A stretch of 64,000 nucleotides of DNA from Proteles cristata cristata (GCA_017311185.1 JAESUZ010005169.1:361001-425000), one strand, 5' to 3'. Counted from the stretch's first letter, positions 22,500 to 33,239 are shown. Notes: generated by a model not told the origin, from the letters alone. Numbers and translations are program-made.

Positions 22500-23690
22500 A
22501 GGCAGCAGAAAAGAAATCCAACAAACACAGAAGTTCACTTTGTAACATAAAAACTGCAGCCTGTATTGACACACACAAACTGGCTTGACTGTTTTGACTG
22601 TCAAGAAAGTCAAAAAGTAGTCAAGTTAGCCCACAAGCCTGTCTGACTCTTTTTCTTTGACTAGACTCTGAGTGCTGATTTGACTGGTGCGTGTTTGTAG
22701 AAATAGTCATGTTTTCCTTGCCAAAAGAAAATGCGAAGGTTTTTTTCACTGAAACTTAATGTAATAACTGTTACATCATATAAATTCATTTCCTTAAGAA
22801 TATGTGTCAGACTATCAAATCAGTTAAGGAAAATGCTCATCTTTTTTTCTCTTTGAAATTATGGATGGACTTGTTTGGCTCCAAATTAAGTGAATTCATA
22901 GTGCCATCTAGTGCTTTAAAACAGAATTATCTGTGCAATTGTGGAGAAATTTCAAATCAGCCATTGGCTGTAAACACAGTATCTTCAGTTCTCTGTTTAA
23001 ATAAGTTATGTGACTGATTCAGGCTAGAATTTTGTGTTTTTTGGATTATTACTCATAGTTGATCGAGTCTTGACTTTTTATGACACCTAACTGGTGTGAG
23101 AAATGATTGATTCAAGTAAAGCTTGAAAAGAACCCCCAAAACATAACCAGAACCATATGTCTCTTTTCTTTTAAAAGTATTAAGCATGAAATGAACTCAC
23201 AATTAAAACCAAACAGGGCTGCGTAAGATAAATGATGGGAATTGCGACCTTAGATAAATTAGGTCTCCTTCCATCCAAATAGGGTGATACAGTAGAAGGA
23301 TCTGAAGACAGACATTATTTTATTCCATATACTTTTGAAAAACTATATTCCCTGAATCTGTTTGGAATGAAAATCCAGAAAGAAAAATGTTCGCTGAAGA
23401 GAAAAAGCAAATTACTCTGCTTTTACTTCGAGAAAACAAACTAACCTCTGTTTACCAAACAGTTTCTGCCTCGGTTGCCCTCCCTTCCTATATAAAATTG
23501 CTCTGACAGTTTTAGAGCTTGATTAAAATTTATGAAGGAAACACACACAGTGAAGACCCTCTTGACTTGGGAGCATTTCTGATCAAGGCACAAGTAGGTG
23601 ACATATTTATATTATTTTCTTTGTTCCCGAAATATCATAATACGTATTTCTCTTCATTTTCAAATCTTAGAAGCCTTGCAGTTACTATCT
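22500..23690. other. Repeat-poor unique sequence
   Basis: No repeat family is recognised. A hairpin at 22582-22625 is listed separately. The plus frames at 22802-23017 and 23519-23788 have no domain signature. Confidence 0.45.
22582..22625. other. Imperfect hairpin rich in TGAC/GTCA
   Basis: The arm GGCTTGACTGTTTTGACT (22582-22599) is nearly the reverse complement of AGTCAAAAAGTAGTCAAG (22608-22625), with an 8-base loop. Confidence 0.75.
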
Positions 23691-23910
23691 CCTCTTCCAC
23701 CAGCACTGCGAGCTGCGGGCTTGGCATCCACACCCTGTCCCCTCTCCCCCACAGCGCTGCCATAGCTGCAAGTGTCCTGGTTCCCTGAGCGGCGCTTTGA
23801 AAGCTTGGATGAAACAGTGAGAAAAAGAGTAGGGAAGGAGGGGAAGAATTAAGTGCCCTGGACAGGGAGAGAAGGCGGCTCAAGGTGGGTACCAGAGAGG
23901 CAAGCCGTGA
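23690..23910. promoter_or_regulatory. GC/CpG-richer unique block
   Basis: CpGs cluster here (CTGCGAGCTGCGGGC, ACAGCGCTGCC, GAGCGGCGC, AGGCGGC) in otherwise CpG-poor DNA, without a SINE head to explain them. The overlapping frames on both strands (plus to 23788, minus 23635-24000) look accidental. A weak regulatory element is one explanation. Confidence 0.25.
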
Positions 23911-24499
23911 AAGCTTCATGCAGCATTTTATACAAGGCTTTGTAACCACATAATTCTCTAAAGAATGGAAGAAGAATGATGGATATTGTAAAGAATCCAT
24001 TTTAATGGCATCTTCCTAAGTAGACTATTAATAATTATCAAGCGCTAAAGGAAAATTGGTAATGTAAGGAGAGAATGAAAATTGTGTAGGGAGATCATTC
24101 AGCATACTGGATACCAGCCTATCAATTGTGGCTGGTCACATACAACTGATTTTTGTTTTTCTTTTTCTTATCTATTCTGATTTTTTTCCGATAACTTACT
24201 TTCTGCGAGAGAAACAAACTCATGTTTTATAAGTATTTTGTAATTAAAAACTGCTCCTATAGCATAGACTTCAAAACATTTTAAAATGAAGCTTAATTTT
24301 AAGGAGTGTTCTGTTTTAACCATTATAGACCAGCCACTGAATATACTCCATTTAAAGTATTTTGTCACAATGGATTTTTCTAATAGCGGTTCCTACCTCT
24401 ATCTAATTGTCCATCGTGGGGGAGAATCCTTTGCCCTTGCAGTATTATGTTGCTCTGGATGGGAAAACATGCTTACATGCTGAAATATTTATGATTTAG

Positions 24500-25255
24500 T
24501 CTACCTGCATTATCAACTCATCACGGCTTATTGGTAAGCGATCGCAGTGCCTCTTGGCTAAAAAAGCAATGCCAGAAGTGGTAAGGCTCATCCTGACAGC
24601 TGTGTCTGGGCTACCGCCAGCTACTTCAGTGCTCCTTGCCTTTGGCAAAGAAACTTAGCGAGGGAACAATAAAACATATTGTCGTAAAACAGTAAAATGT
24701 ACCCTGTTTGCCAGTTTGCATATTTCTCTGCAGCTCCCTGAGATACAGGTAGCTATGGGCAGACCTGCAAGATTTGCCCAGTCTTGCTGGCTTTGAACAA
24801 AAGTGTTTCGTTTCAGGCCATTCTATTGGGTGTGCTCCTGTGGGTATTCTGAGGAAGGTTGGGGAAAGAGGTATTTTGTTTGTTTTGTTTTGCCTTCTTT
24901 TGTGTTTTTAATAACAACAAATCATGAATTAATTTGCCCCACACAAAGCCTAAACAAAGGGAAAAAGCCTTTGGGAATCATCTCTGAAAGGAGCCGGCAG
25001 CCAAAGGAAGAAAATATTTGCCACAGCAGCTAGAAGAACATATTCGTTTGACTGGATTGACATTTTATCATCACCGAAAGCCTTTATTTCACTTAGCTGT
25101 TGTGTGTTGTGCCACAAAACAAGTCCAGACCACGCCATGCTGGCCAGCCCTCATGCTTGGAACCTCACTCCACCAGCGCAGTGTAAACTTGCAGTCACAG
25201 GAAATCTACGGAATACCTGAGCTGCTCTGGCAGAAAAAATGAGCTGATGCCATGT
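24500..25255. promoter_or_regulatory. Candidate conserved non-coding block
   Basis: About 750 bases without any repeat. Composition is balanced, with many TCF/SOX-like cores (ACAAAGCC, AACAAAGGG, GCCTTTGGG, GCCAAAGGA between 24941 and 25010), an ATGAATTAATTTG homeodomain-like site at 24924-24936 and CGATCGC at 24539-24545. Several short plus and minus frames overlap (24803-25033, 24950-25138, 25018-25242), none with a domain. The regulatory reading is an inference from texture. Confidence 0.3.
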
Positions 25256-25473
25256 AAGTTCCAACCAAAAAAATTAGACAGCAGGAACTTGCAATTCAAA
25301 ATGAGGTAATATGGTCATTGTTTTTCTATATTTCTGGAACAAAGAACAGGAATTATTTTAAATTGTACTTTCCTGCTTTCCTGAAAATATCAAACTTCCA
25401 CTTCATCTAAACTTTACCAGTGTGTTATGAAAACCCATCCTTGGCACTGAACATTTAAAAACTCTATTATACT

Positions 25474-25714
25474 GGGGTGCCTGGGTGGCTTAGTCGGTTA
25501 AGCGTCCGACTTTCGCTTAGGTCATGATCTCACGGTTTGTGGGTTCGAGCCCCGCGTCGGGCTCTGTGCTGACTGCCAGCTCAGAGCCTGGAGCCTGTTT
25601 CAGTCTGTGACTCCCTCTCTCTCTGACCCTCCCCTGCTCATGTTGTCTCTCTCTCTCTCTCCTAGAAATAAATAAAACATTAAAAAAATTAAAAAATATT
25701 AAAAAAATAAAAAT
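25474..25714 (+). mobile_element. Young carnivore SINE with perfect 17-bp TSD
   Basis: AAAAACTCTATTATACT at 25457-25473 is repeated exactly at 25715-25731. The element runs from GGGGTGCCTGGGTGGCTTAG, through an intact B box (GGGTTCGAGCCCC) and CTAGAAATAAATAAAACATT, to a long A/T-rich tail. It is one of the best-preserved copies. Confidence 0.97.
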
Positions 25715-26118
25715 AAAAACTCTATTATACTTATGTCATCCTCGCCTTTGTGGAAGATTCTGGAAATCATTCATCTCTGTATCACCTGGAGGTTAGCAAA
25801 GAGCCTGTGTGCAGTATCTGTTGAATGGTTTATTTGTTGAATGGATGAATTTACAAAATACTCGAGCAATATAATAAAGCAATGTTTCAACATTAAAGTG
25901 AAGATGGGTTAATATTATATATTTATCAAATATATTTTAGAAGTTGCATAACATATGTAAGTATGTGATTTGTATAAGTATTAGCATGAACACCAAGCCA
26001 AATTTTATGCCTGTACCTTTCTGGAAATCTGTTTTTCCTTCATCATATTTTAGTTTTTCTATAAATAATTAGAGATGGCCAACTCTCTGTATTTTTTAAA
26101 TAGATAGTATTTTATTCT

Positions 26119-26321
26119 TTTTAAAAATATTTATTTTGAGAGAGAAAAGGAGACAAAGCATGAGTGGGGAAGGGGCAGAGAGAGAGGAGATACAGAATCC
26201 AAAGCAGGCTCCAGGCTCCGCACTGACAGCAGAGAGCCCGATGTGGGGCTCAAACTCATGAACCATGAGATGACCAGAGCCGAAGTTGGATGCTTAACCA
26301 ACTGAGTCACCCAGGAGCCCC
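26119..26321 (-). mobile_element. Carnivore SINE (older form)
   Basis: On the minus strand: a GGGGCTCCTGGGTGACTCAG head, a GAGCCTGGAGCCTGCTTTGG middle, a CT-rich stretch and an AAATATTT tail. The target site is T-rich (ATTCTT on both sides). Confidence 0.93.
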
Positions 26322-26588
26322 ATTATTCTTAATTTTATTATAGGATAAAATTTTGTTTCTAAAAGTAGACAATAAGATACATTTTTTCCCCAAAGGAAAT
26401 TAAAGATTAACGTTGGTTTAAGTCTAACCATGTTCAAGGAATTTTAGTTTTGTGTGTGCTTCAATTGCTTATAAGTAAGTTGGTATGTGATGATTAAAGA
26501 GCAAATGAACTAATATAGATTACCTTAACTATAACTGCTGGTGTAAGAAGCCTTTAATGGTACAAAACAGAAAAATTGTCATGTTTTC

Positions 26589-26639
26589 CCCTCTCTCCCT
26601 TCCTTTCTCTCTTTCTCTCTCTCTTCTCTCTCTTTCTGT
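26589..26639 (+). repeat. CT-rich low-complexity tract
   Basis: An almost uninterrupted pyrimidine run of CTCTCT and TTTCT units, with no attached SINE. Confidence 0.9.
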
Positions 26640-26699
26640 TTTGTATGGAGGGATTTATGGAGAGAACATGAATCCAGAAGTTGTTCCTTCCTATCATAG

Positions 26700-26995
26700 T
26701 TCATTGCAGCATATAAAATCTGCTTAAAATAGTAGTATGTGAAGAGATCATTCCCAGTGCATAGAAGAGTGTGTCATAGTTTTGGGTTTCCACATGTGCA
26801 TAGATCGCTGCAACAGAACATAGGAAAAAAAAAAAATAAAAAGCTAAAGTTATGGAAATATGAGAGCTGAAGAACACTGGTAATTGCATACTGAAAGACT
26901 TATAGCATTTTGTCATTGGCACATCCAAATAGACACAGCAAAGAATCCAGTTGAGATAAAACAAGTTCGTTAGCATAAAACACAGGTAAACAGAC
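26700..26995. other. Unannotated unique sequence
   Basis: No repeat or gene is recognised. The minus frame 26701-27114 reads CVCMCVCAC across the adjacent CA tract and is an artefact of that repeat. Confidence 0.5.
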
Positions 26996-27053
26996 TGTGT
27001 GTGTAATCCTACACACACACGCGCGCACGCACACACACACATACACACACACA
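26996..27053. repeat. TG...(CA)n(CG)n(CA)n alternating tract
   Basis: TGTGTGTGT at 26996-27004 is followed after a short spacer by ACACACACACGCGCGCACGC at 27011-27030 and more CA units. The whole tract alternates purine and pyrimidine and the two ends are mutually complementary. Confidence 0.95.
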
Positions 27054-27785
27054 GAGGACCAAGAAACCGAGACCAAAACATTTTTAAATAAATATATGTA
27101 GCTAAATGGCTCATCTCATTGAGGAAGGATTGGCATCTGAGACGAGTACTACAATGTAGTTATATATGAACAGTTAAATAAAAGACCATTGCTTTTTAAA
27201 GTCGGCATATGAACATTCACTTAAGCTTACTGTTTAGTTAACATGAGTTTAGTTGTTTTAGACAAAACTGCTGTACAATTTCCAAATCTAACCAAGAACA
27301 GAAACTAAAGACTAGTTGTATTGTTAAGAAAGGACCTCCATTCCCGTAGGATCCAACTGAAACCTAAGTCAAAACTCTTGAACTCAAAGTGAGAAAGTTG
27401 GTGCCTGTTGGTGGCTCTCTCTGCTATTTTTGCAATGCAGTGTCTACATCTACTTCCATCTACATCATTGACATCTCTTGGATCTCCCTCCTTCTCTTGG
27501 TTCTCAGTCATTGCACTGCCTGGGGCTCAGATCTTCTTTTCTTTCATTTGTTACAGTACAATGCAAATTAATGTAAGTTTGAAGATCTCTGGTAGGTCTG
27601 GCATCAAATTTATGCTTAAGTTCCTTTCTCATGTTCCCTTAAAGTAGCTTATGTTTTTGCTCAGTGTGGACATATTTCTTCTTTCCATCACATGAGTGAT
27701 ATTCTTCAATATCATCTATTTCTTCTACAGACATTCAATCTTTTGATGGACAGGAAGAAACATTAAAATACATGTCTTTTCCTTA
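27054..27785. other. Unannotated unique sequence
   Basis: No repeat family or coding signal is recognised. Overlapping short frames on both strands (27305-27647) have no motif. Confidence 0.45.
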
Positions 27786-27789
27786 CTGA

Positions 27790-28135
27790 TTGTGAAACTA
27801 TGATATGGTTCCTCAGTTTTCTTATCTGTAAAATAAAGATAACAATACCTACATTACAGTCTGGTTTTTTTTTTTTAATGTTTTATTTATTTCTAGCAGA
27901 GAGAGAGACAGCGTGAGCAGGGGAGGGTCAGAGAGAGAGGGAGATACAGACTCTGAAACAGGCTGCAGGCTCTGAGCTGGCAGTCAGCACAGAGCCCGAC
28001 GCGGGGCTCGAACCCCTTGAACTGAGCTCATGACTGAGATCATGACCTGAGCGAAAGTCAGACACTTAACCGACTAAGCCACCTGGGCTCCCCGCCTGCA
28101 GTCTGGTTTTAAAAGTAAATTAGAAAGTGGATTAT
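27790..28135 (+). repeat. MIR (sense) split by a younger SINE
   Basis: CCTCAGTTTTCTTATCTGTAAAATAAAGATAA-type text at 27812-27842 (core of MIR), then AATACCTACATTACAG, is cut at 27868 by the SINE. MIR-like text resumes weakly after 28110. Confidence 0.7.
27869..28098 (-). mobile_element. Carnivore SINE (younger form) with TSD and a head insertion
   Basis: CAGTCTGGTTTT flanks it at 27857-27868 and 28099-28110. The head carries about 18 extra bases near 28017-28040, where TGAGCTCATGACTGAGATCA shows a local duplication of the CATGA segment. Confidence 0.95.
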
Positions 28136-28780
28136 GTAGTGGTCCTATGCTGATGCTAGATAGACAGAAAGTTCAAAATAAATAATAGTTTCTTTCTTGC
28201 AAAAGCATCCTACCCCTAAGTTATTTTGTTGACTCTGGGCCAAATTAGTTACATGAATCACATCATTATTCATTGTGAGAGAAAGAGGGAAAAAACCCCA
28301 AGAATTTGTTTTTTTAACTATGTTGGTGGTCATTGTCTGTGACAAAAACAAAGGATAACTGTATGATGTAGATAAACTCTCTGATAGGAGAGTTTAGAGA
28401 ATATTGTGATTAGGGAATTCTTGCAAATGATGAATTTACCTTGGCAATAAGAAGAACTGCAACTGAGTGTATAGACTCAAAAGAACATGAGTAAAATTTT
28501 AACTCTATATAGGAAGATCATATTCTGTCCCCTAAAATACTCTGTGGGTTGGATGAAGAGCAGGCAGTGGATAATAAAAAATTAATACATCATGAGGTCC
28601 ATTTGTGTAAGTTGTTTTAAAGATTGATATTACCGTCTCCCTTTCTCTTTTGTATCTGTGACATTGTGATTTATAATAAGAAATGTATATTTGGTCTTCA
28701 TTTTCATTTCTGGCACAGAGCTCCTAAAAGCTTTGGAATTTCTTCAGTGTTGAGAATGACACAGATTCTTTTGTTATGAT
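28115..28780. other. Unannotated unique sequence
   Basis: AT-rich sequence with no recognised repeat. The minus frame 28145-28351 has no domain. Confidence 0.45.
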
Positions 28781-28782
28781 AG

Positions 28783-29700
28783 TGTGGTAACTTTAGGAAT
28801 GTGTCTGGGTCACCTAAGGAAAGGGGATTGGTCTCCAGAAAAACCAACCATATGATTAGAGGATTGGAACTCCCAGTAGCCACTCCTTCCAGAAGGGTGG
28901 AGAGGCTGGAGGTGGAATCAATCCCCTGTGGCCAATGATTGAATCAATTATGCCTTTGTCATGAAGTCTCCATAGAAACCTAAAAGGTGAGGTTTGGAGA
29001 GCTTCTGGGGTTGTGAACTCATGGGGGTGCTGAAAGAATGGCAGAGTCAGAGAGGGCGTAGAAATTTTCTGCTCTTTCTCTATACTTTGTCCTTTGCATC
29101 CATTCTATCTGGTTGTTGTTGAGATATCCTTTTGTGACAAACCTGTAATCTAGTAAGTAAAATGGTTTACTGAGTTCTGGGAGCTGCTCTAGCAAAGTGA
29201 TTGACCCCCAGGAGGAGGTGTGGGAGCCTCCTGTCTTTTTTTTTTTTTTAATTTTTTTAATGTTTTATTTATTTTTAGGAGAGAGAGAGAGAGAGACAGC
29301 GTGAGCAGGGAGGGCCAGAGAGAGAGGGAGTCACAGACCGAAACAGGCTCCAGGCTCTGAGCTGGCAGTCAGCACAGAGCCCGACGCGGGGCTCGAACCC
29401 ACGAACCGCGAGATCATGACCTAAGCAAAAGTCGGACGCTTAACCGACTAAGCCACCCAGGAGCCCCTGGGAGCCTCCTGTCTATAGGTGGTTGCTCAGA
29501 GGCATAGGTGGTGACCTGCAATTGTGAGTCGTGTCTTAAGTGTGTGTGACAGGATGGAGGATGGGGTGAGCAGTCTTGTTGGACTGAGCCCCGAATCTGT
29601 GGGATTTGATGCTCTCTATAGATAGTGTCATACTGAGTTGTATTATAAGGCACTATGCCAGTGTTCAAGAGTTAGTTGGTGGTTTGGGATACCATCCCCC
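28783..29700 (+). repeat. LTR-like ancient repeat (solo, sense), split by a SINE
   Basis: Text such as TCCATAGAAACCTAAAAGGT, CCTGTAATCTAGTAAGTAAA, CTGGGAGCTGCTCTAGCAAA and, after the SINE, GTCTTGTTGGACTGAGCCCC and ATAGATAGTGTCATACTGAG resembles a widespread mammalian endogenous-retrovirus LTR whose family name I cannot give. There are no retroviral genes beside it, so it is a solo LTR or fragment. Ends are approximate. Confidence 0.5.
29237..29467 (-). mobile_element. Young carnivore SINE with perfect 16-bp TSD, inside the LTR
   Basis: TGGGAGCCTCCTGTCT at 29221-29236 and 29468-29483 is an exact TSD. The body is nearly canonical, including GACGCGGGGCTCGAACCCAC (B box region), and the minus-strand A-tail is long. 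Confidence 0.97.
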
Positions 29701-29704
29701 TTCA

Positions 29705-31050
29705 CACACACACATAGGAAATTATGTCAGACCTTTAGTATCTCTGTCTAAACAATATAAAACAAAAATACTGCTGTTTTTCCAAACGATGAGATACCGG
29801 TAAGCACTAATCTATCCTTTCAGATGGGGATATTCATGAAGAGCTTCTTTTGAAGGGATGGCCAACTGTCTCTCTCTTCCATAGTATAATATTTGAAATA
29901 TAAAGATATATTTCTCCAATATTTTCTTTTACTTTTTGGCCTTTCATGGAATCAATGGCTAGATATTCATTGCCTCAAGGAAAGGGCAATGCAACAGTGA
30001 GAACTTAGTACTGAAATTTTTTCCTGGCTGTTGAGTTTACAAAGCAAAGACCATAGATGGAAACAAACAAGACTCGTGAAACAAAACGCACAATAGACCC
30101 TGGAGAATATGTGATGTCATTGCAGTGCATATCTCCACGTCTGGACAAGGTGGCAAAAAGAGACAATAAGAGGGGAAGCATTGATATTGTGAGTCTTTGG
30201 GAAAGAGCCAAAGCCTGTACTTCCCCCAAGCCTTCGCTCTTTTCCCAGGTTAGGGCAAAAAAATCTCTGAAGGGGTCTGGAGAAATTTAACTGTAGAGGC
30301 GTTTGGTGCTTCTCCTCCCAGTTAGAGCTCTGGTATATAAGAAGACCCTAGACAAGAAGTGGCTCCAGGATGTGTCCAGGGTCTTGGTCACCTTATGGAG
30401 TTCCCTGTGTCTTGAAAGTGTATCCTTTCACTGTTAAGGATCAGTGAAATAAAATGTATATGAAAAATGGCCTTGGGTAGCACCATTTGACTTACCATGG
30501 CTCTTAGGGTATTTGGGAGCAGGTAACTTTGATGCTTTCTGTAGGAGAGGTGAGCAGCTGGGAGAGTAGGATCTAGAGCCATCTTGGAGAGCATAAGCAA
30601 GGGATGACTCAGTAGGAACTCTTGTGGGCTTCTGAGGAACAGGTGGAAATGCAGTCAATTGGATGGATGTCCTTCCCCATGCTGTTTCGGCACTAGAGAG
30701 AACTTAGCCTTCACTTTAGAAAAAAAGGGAGCACCATATGTTGACTAAGATTGAGACCTTCTTAGAAAGACAGGTGGCTCAAATCAGATTTAAATTGGAT
30801 TGTAGAAAAATAGAGGGATTTTTCTGTACACGTTGAGAACTGAAATAGTCAACCTGCAATTCTGTATAACCTCTATGGAAGGATCATGATCTGAAAAATA
30901 TTCCTTTTATAAATGTAAGGGTCATCTGTAGGTTCACTGGATAGCTGACTTTATCTCTGGACATTCAAGGTTCAATTAGAGTGCCCTCATTGAAGAGTTA
31001 AAAGATGCAAGCAGGTGATTGCCAGAGTTTTAGTTTTAGGTACCACAGTG
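29705..31050. other. Unannotated sequence, possibly part of an old LTR
   Basis: No coding gene is evident. A TATATAAG box at 30333-30340 and an AATAAA at 30449-30454 on the plus strand would fit a decayed LTR promoter and polyadenylation site, but I do not recognise the family. The overlapping minus frames 30388-30658 show no domain. Confidence 0.3.
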
Positions 31051-31052
31051 GA

Positions 31053-31222
31053 GGCTGTGTAAACTTGGACAAGTTTCATAATCCTTTTGCGCTTTCATTC
31101 TCCAATAATCCAGAAAAATGGGAATATCAGTGATTCCTACTTTGTAAGATCATTGCAAAGACTGAATTAGATGCCATGTAAAGTGTTCACATGGTGACTA
31201 GTGTATAATAAGAGCTCACTAA
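31053..31222 (+). repeat. MIR SINE (sense)
   Basis: GGACAAGTTTCATAATCC, TTCATTCTCCAATAATCC, AATGGGAATATCAGTGATTC, GCCATGTAAAGTGTTCACAT and AATAAGAGCTCACTAAA follow the MIR order through its 3' end. Confidence 0.65.
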
Positions 31223-31950
31223 ACCGTCACCAAAATAAATACCTTAAATGTGATTTTGAGTATGTGATTTTACAAAGATTCGTCTATGAAGGAAGACACT
31301 GGGCACAGGAGTTAGAGTTAACATCTAATAAAGCTTACTTGGGGTCTAGGGCTACATTCAATAACACCGGTGCTTGCTTTTACAAGGCTCATGGTGACTA
31401 ACGTGAACGAGAGGCTTATGTATATGGTTCAATCAAATATGAACAATGTTTTCTCTGGTCTCTGATGCTTTTCCAACATCTTGACACACCATCAATTAGC
31501 ATTCACAGCTTCTTTTTCATTCACAGTTCCATACATTTATGGGCATTCATACGAGTAAAGAAAAAGTCTAAATATGTTTCCAGGAGCTAGAATTTCCTTC
31601 TCTTTATTTTGCATTTGTGTGTTAAGAACAACATCAGTTGTAATGGATTGATACATTATATAATTGGACAAAGTATAACTGGACAATGAGAATCTCCTCT
31701 TTGAAGGAGGAAAGTAAAAAGTATGAGGAGGAACTATTTCAAGGTGGGAAAAAGAAACAGAGATTTGGTGCCACTATTTTGATTTGCTGGCCTGTTAAGT
31801 TGGAACCTTTCTAGAAACATGAGCTCTTAGGAAGCTATTTTTCCTTCTGCAGACAGGTGATTTTGCACCATGGTTCCACTCCCTGGGAGTGTGCTGTTGT
31901 GATGATGGAGCTGAACAGCCAGGTTCTTTGTTAAGCTTATTTGCATATCA
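31223..31950. other. Unannotated unique sequence
   Basis: No repeat or gene is recognised. The plus frame 31201-31401 starts in the MIR and has no motif. Confidence 0.45.
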
Positions 31951-32017
31951 GCTCTGTGGTGTGTATGAAATTTGTTTTCTCCATCTCTAAAATGAGCATT
32001 AAGAATGCCACATCCCA

Positions 32018-32249
32018 GGGGTGTCTGAGTGGCTCAGTTGGTTAAGCATCCAACTTCAGCTCAGGTCACGATCTCATGTTTCATGAGTTTAAGCCTTGCA
32101 TCAGGCTCTGTGCTAACATCTCAGAGCCTGGAGCCTGCTTTAGATTCTGTGTTTCCTTCTCTCTCTGCCCCTCTCCTTGCTCATACTCTGTCTCTCTCTT
32201 TCTCTCTCTCTCAAAAATAAATAAACATTAAAAAATTAAAAAAAATTAC
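32018..32249 (+). mobile_element. Carnivore SINE (older form), full length
   Basis: It runs from GGGGTGTCTGAGTGGCTCAG through GAGCCTGGAGCCTGCTTTAG and a CT-rich stretch to CTCAAAAATAAATAAACATT. CACATCCCAGGG before and TACAGCCCAGGG after look like a diverged TSD. The plus frame 32029-32220 is SINE sequence. Confidence 0.95.
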
Positions 32250-32639
32250 TACAGCCCAGGGTTATCTGTATCATATAAGAACAAACGTGGAATGTTTGCC
32301 ACAAACGTGGCTATGTAAGTTTTAAAGAATTATACAAATATAAAGGATTAACTTGTTTTATAGTTCTGTTTTCATTGAATGTTTACATTTCTTCTTTCTT
32401 GTGACTATAAAACTTGGTAGCATTGTTGCCATACAGCATCTTCTCTAAGCCTTGCCATATGCACTTGACTTCTGTCCTTAGAAAAGAAAATAGCTTTTGG
32501 GTAGGTATTAAGGGTGTGTCCTAAGGAATTGTGGCCAGGTGACTTAAGTTTTAGCTGTAGAACAGAGTGCCTGGTTACTCAGTATACTTCTTTCACTTAT
32601 TTATATACCCATCCACTCATTTACCTCTTCATTCATTTA

Positions 32640-32700
32640 ATTGTTCATTTATTTATGTATTTACCACTCAACAAATATTTATTGAATACCCAACCAGATG
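32640..32700 (+). repeat. Short L2-like fragment
   Basis: CAACAAATATTTATTGAATA matches the L2 'caacaaatatttattgagcacc' segment; little else around it is recognisable. Confidence 0.4.
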
Positions 32701-32802
32701 GGAAGGATCAGGATGCAGACTTGAATAAAGGGGTTATAATACATTACTGGCTTTGGAATAAAAACTAGATCTGGTATCAGTCCACCTTTTCACTATCCTG
32801 TC

Positions 32803-32860
32803 ATCTCTCTTTCTCTCTCTCTTTCTCTTTTTCTTTCTTTCTCTCTCTCTGTCTCTCCTG
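32803..32860 (+). repeat. CT-rich low-complexity tract
   Basis: A run of CTCTTTCTCTC and TTTCTTTC units. Confidence 0.9.
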
Positions 32861-32879
32861 CACAGCCCAGCCACACCGG

Positions 32880-33235
32880 TCTTATTTCAATCACTCGTCC
32901 TTATTCCTCACCCCAGGACCTTTGTACTTGCTTGTTTCCAGTTCTTCACCTGCTAGATCCTTCCACCATTCAGGCAATACTCCAAACTCACCTCTGCAGA
33001 GACTCAAACCACTCTAGCTAAGTAACTCTTCTCAACCTTCCACTTACACTGTTACCTGTGTTATAGTCTATAGTTCTGATTACTAGCTGAAATTACCCTG
33101 TGCATTTGTTCAGTCTTATGCTATGCCCTACCTACCCCAGAATGTTAACTTCAAGAGATCAGGGACATTGCAATTTACAATGTGGGTCTTCACATGGCTT
33201 ACACAGAGCAGGAACTCAAAAATATTCAGTGAAGC
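32880..33235 (+). repeat. L2 LINE 3' region (sense)
   Basis: CAGGACCTTTGTACTTGCTT, CAGTTCTTCACCTGCTAGAT, AATGTTAACTTCAAGAGATC, AGGGACATTGCAATTTAC and CTTACACAGAGCAGGAACTC follow the L2 3' end in order. Confidence 0.7.
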
Positions 33236-33239
33236 TGAA

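Noticed and set aside
23635..24000. 121-codon minus-strand frame over the CpG cluster
   Set aside because: Leu/Ser-rich low-complexity product; the overlapping plus frame is equally open, which suggests composition rather than coding.
26701..27114. 137-codon minus-strand frame with Cys/Val repeats
   Set aside because: The Cys-Val pattern is the translation of a (CA)n microsatellite.
30290..30460. TATATAAG plus AATAAA as a complete promoter and gene end
   Set aside because: Only about 110 bases separate them, no frame lies between, and both motifs are common by chance in AT-rich DNA; kept only as a hint of an old LTR.
32804..32858. CT-rich tracts as branch point and polypyrimidine signals of exons
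   Set aside because: No AG-bounded open frame or donor follows; they are simple low-complexity tracts.
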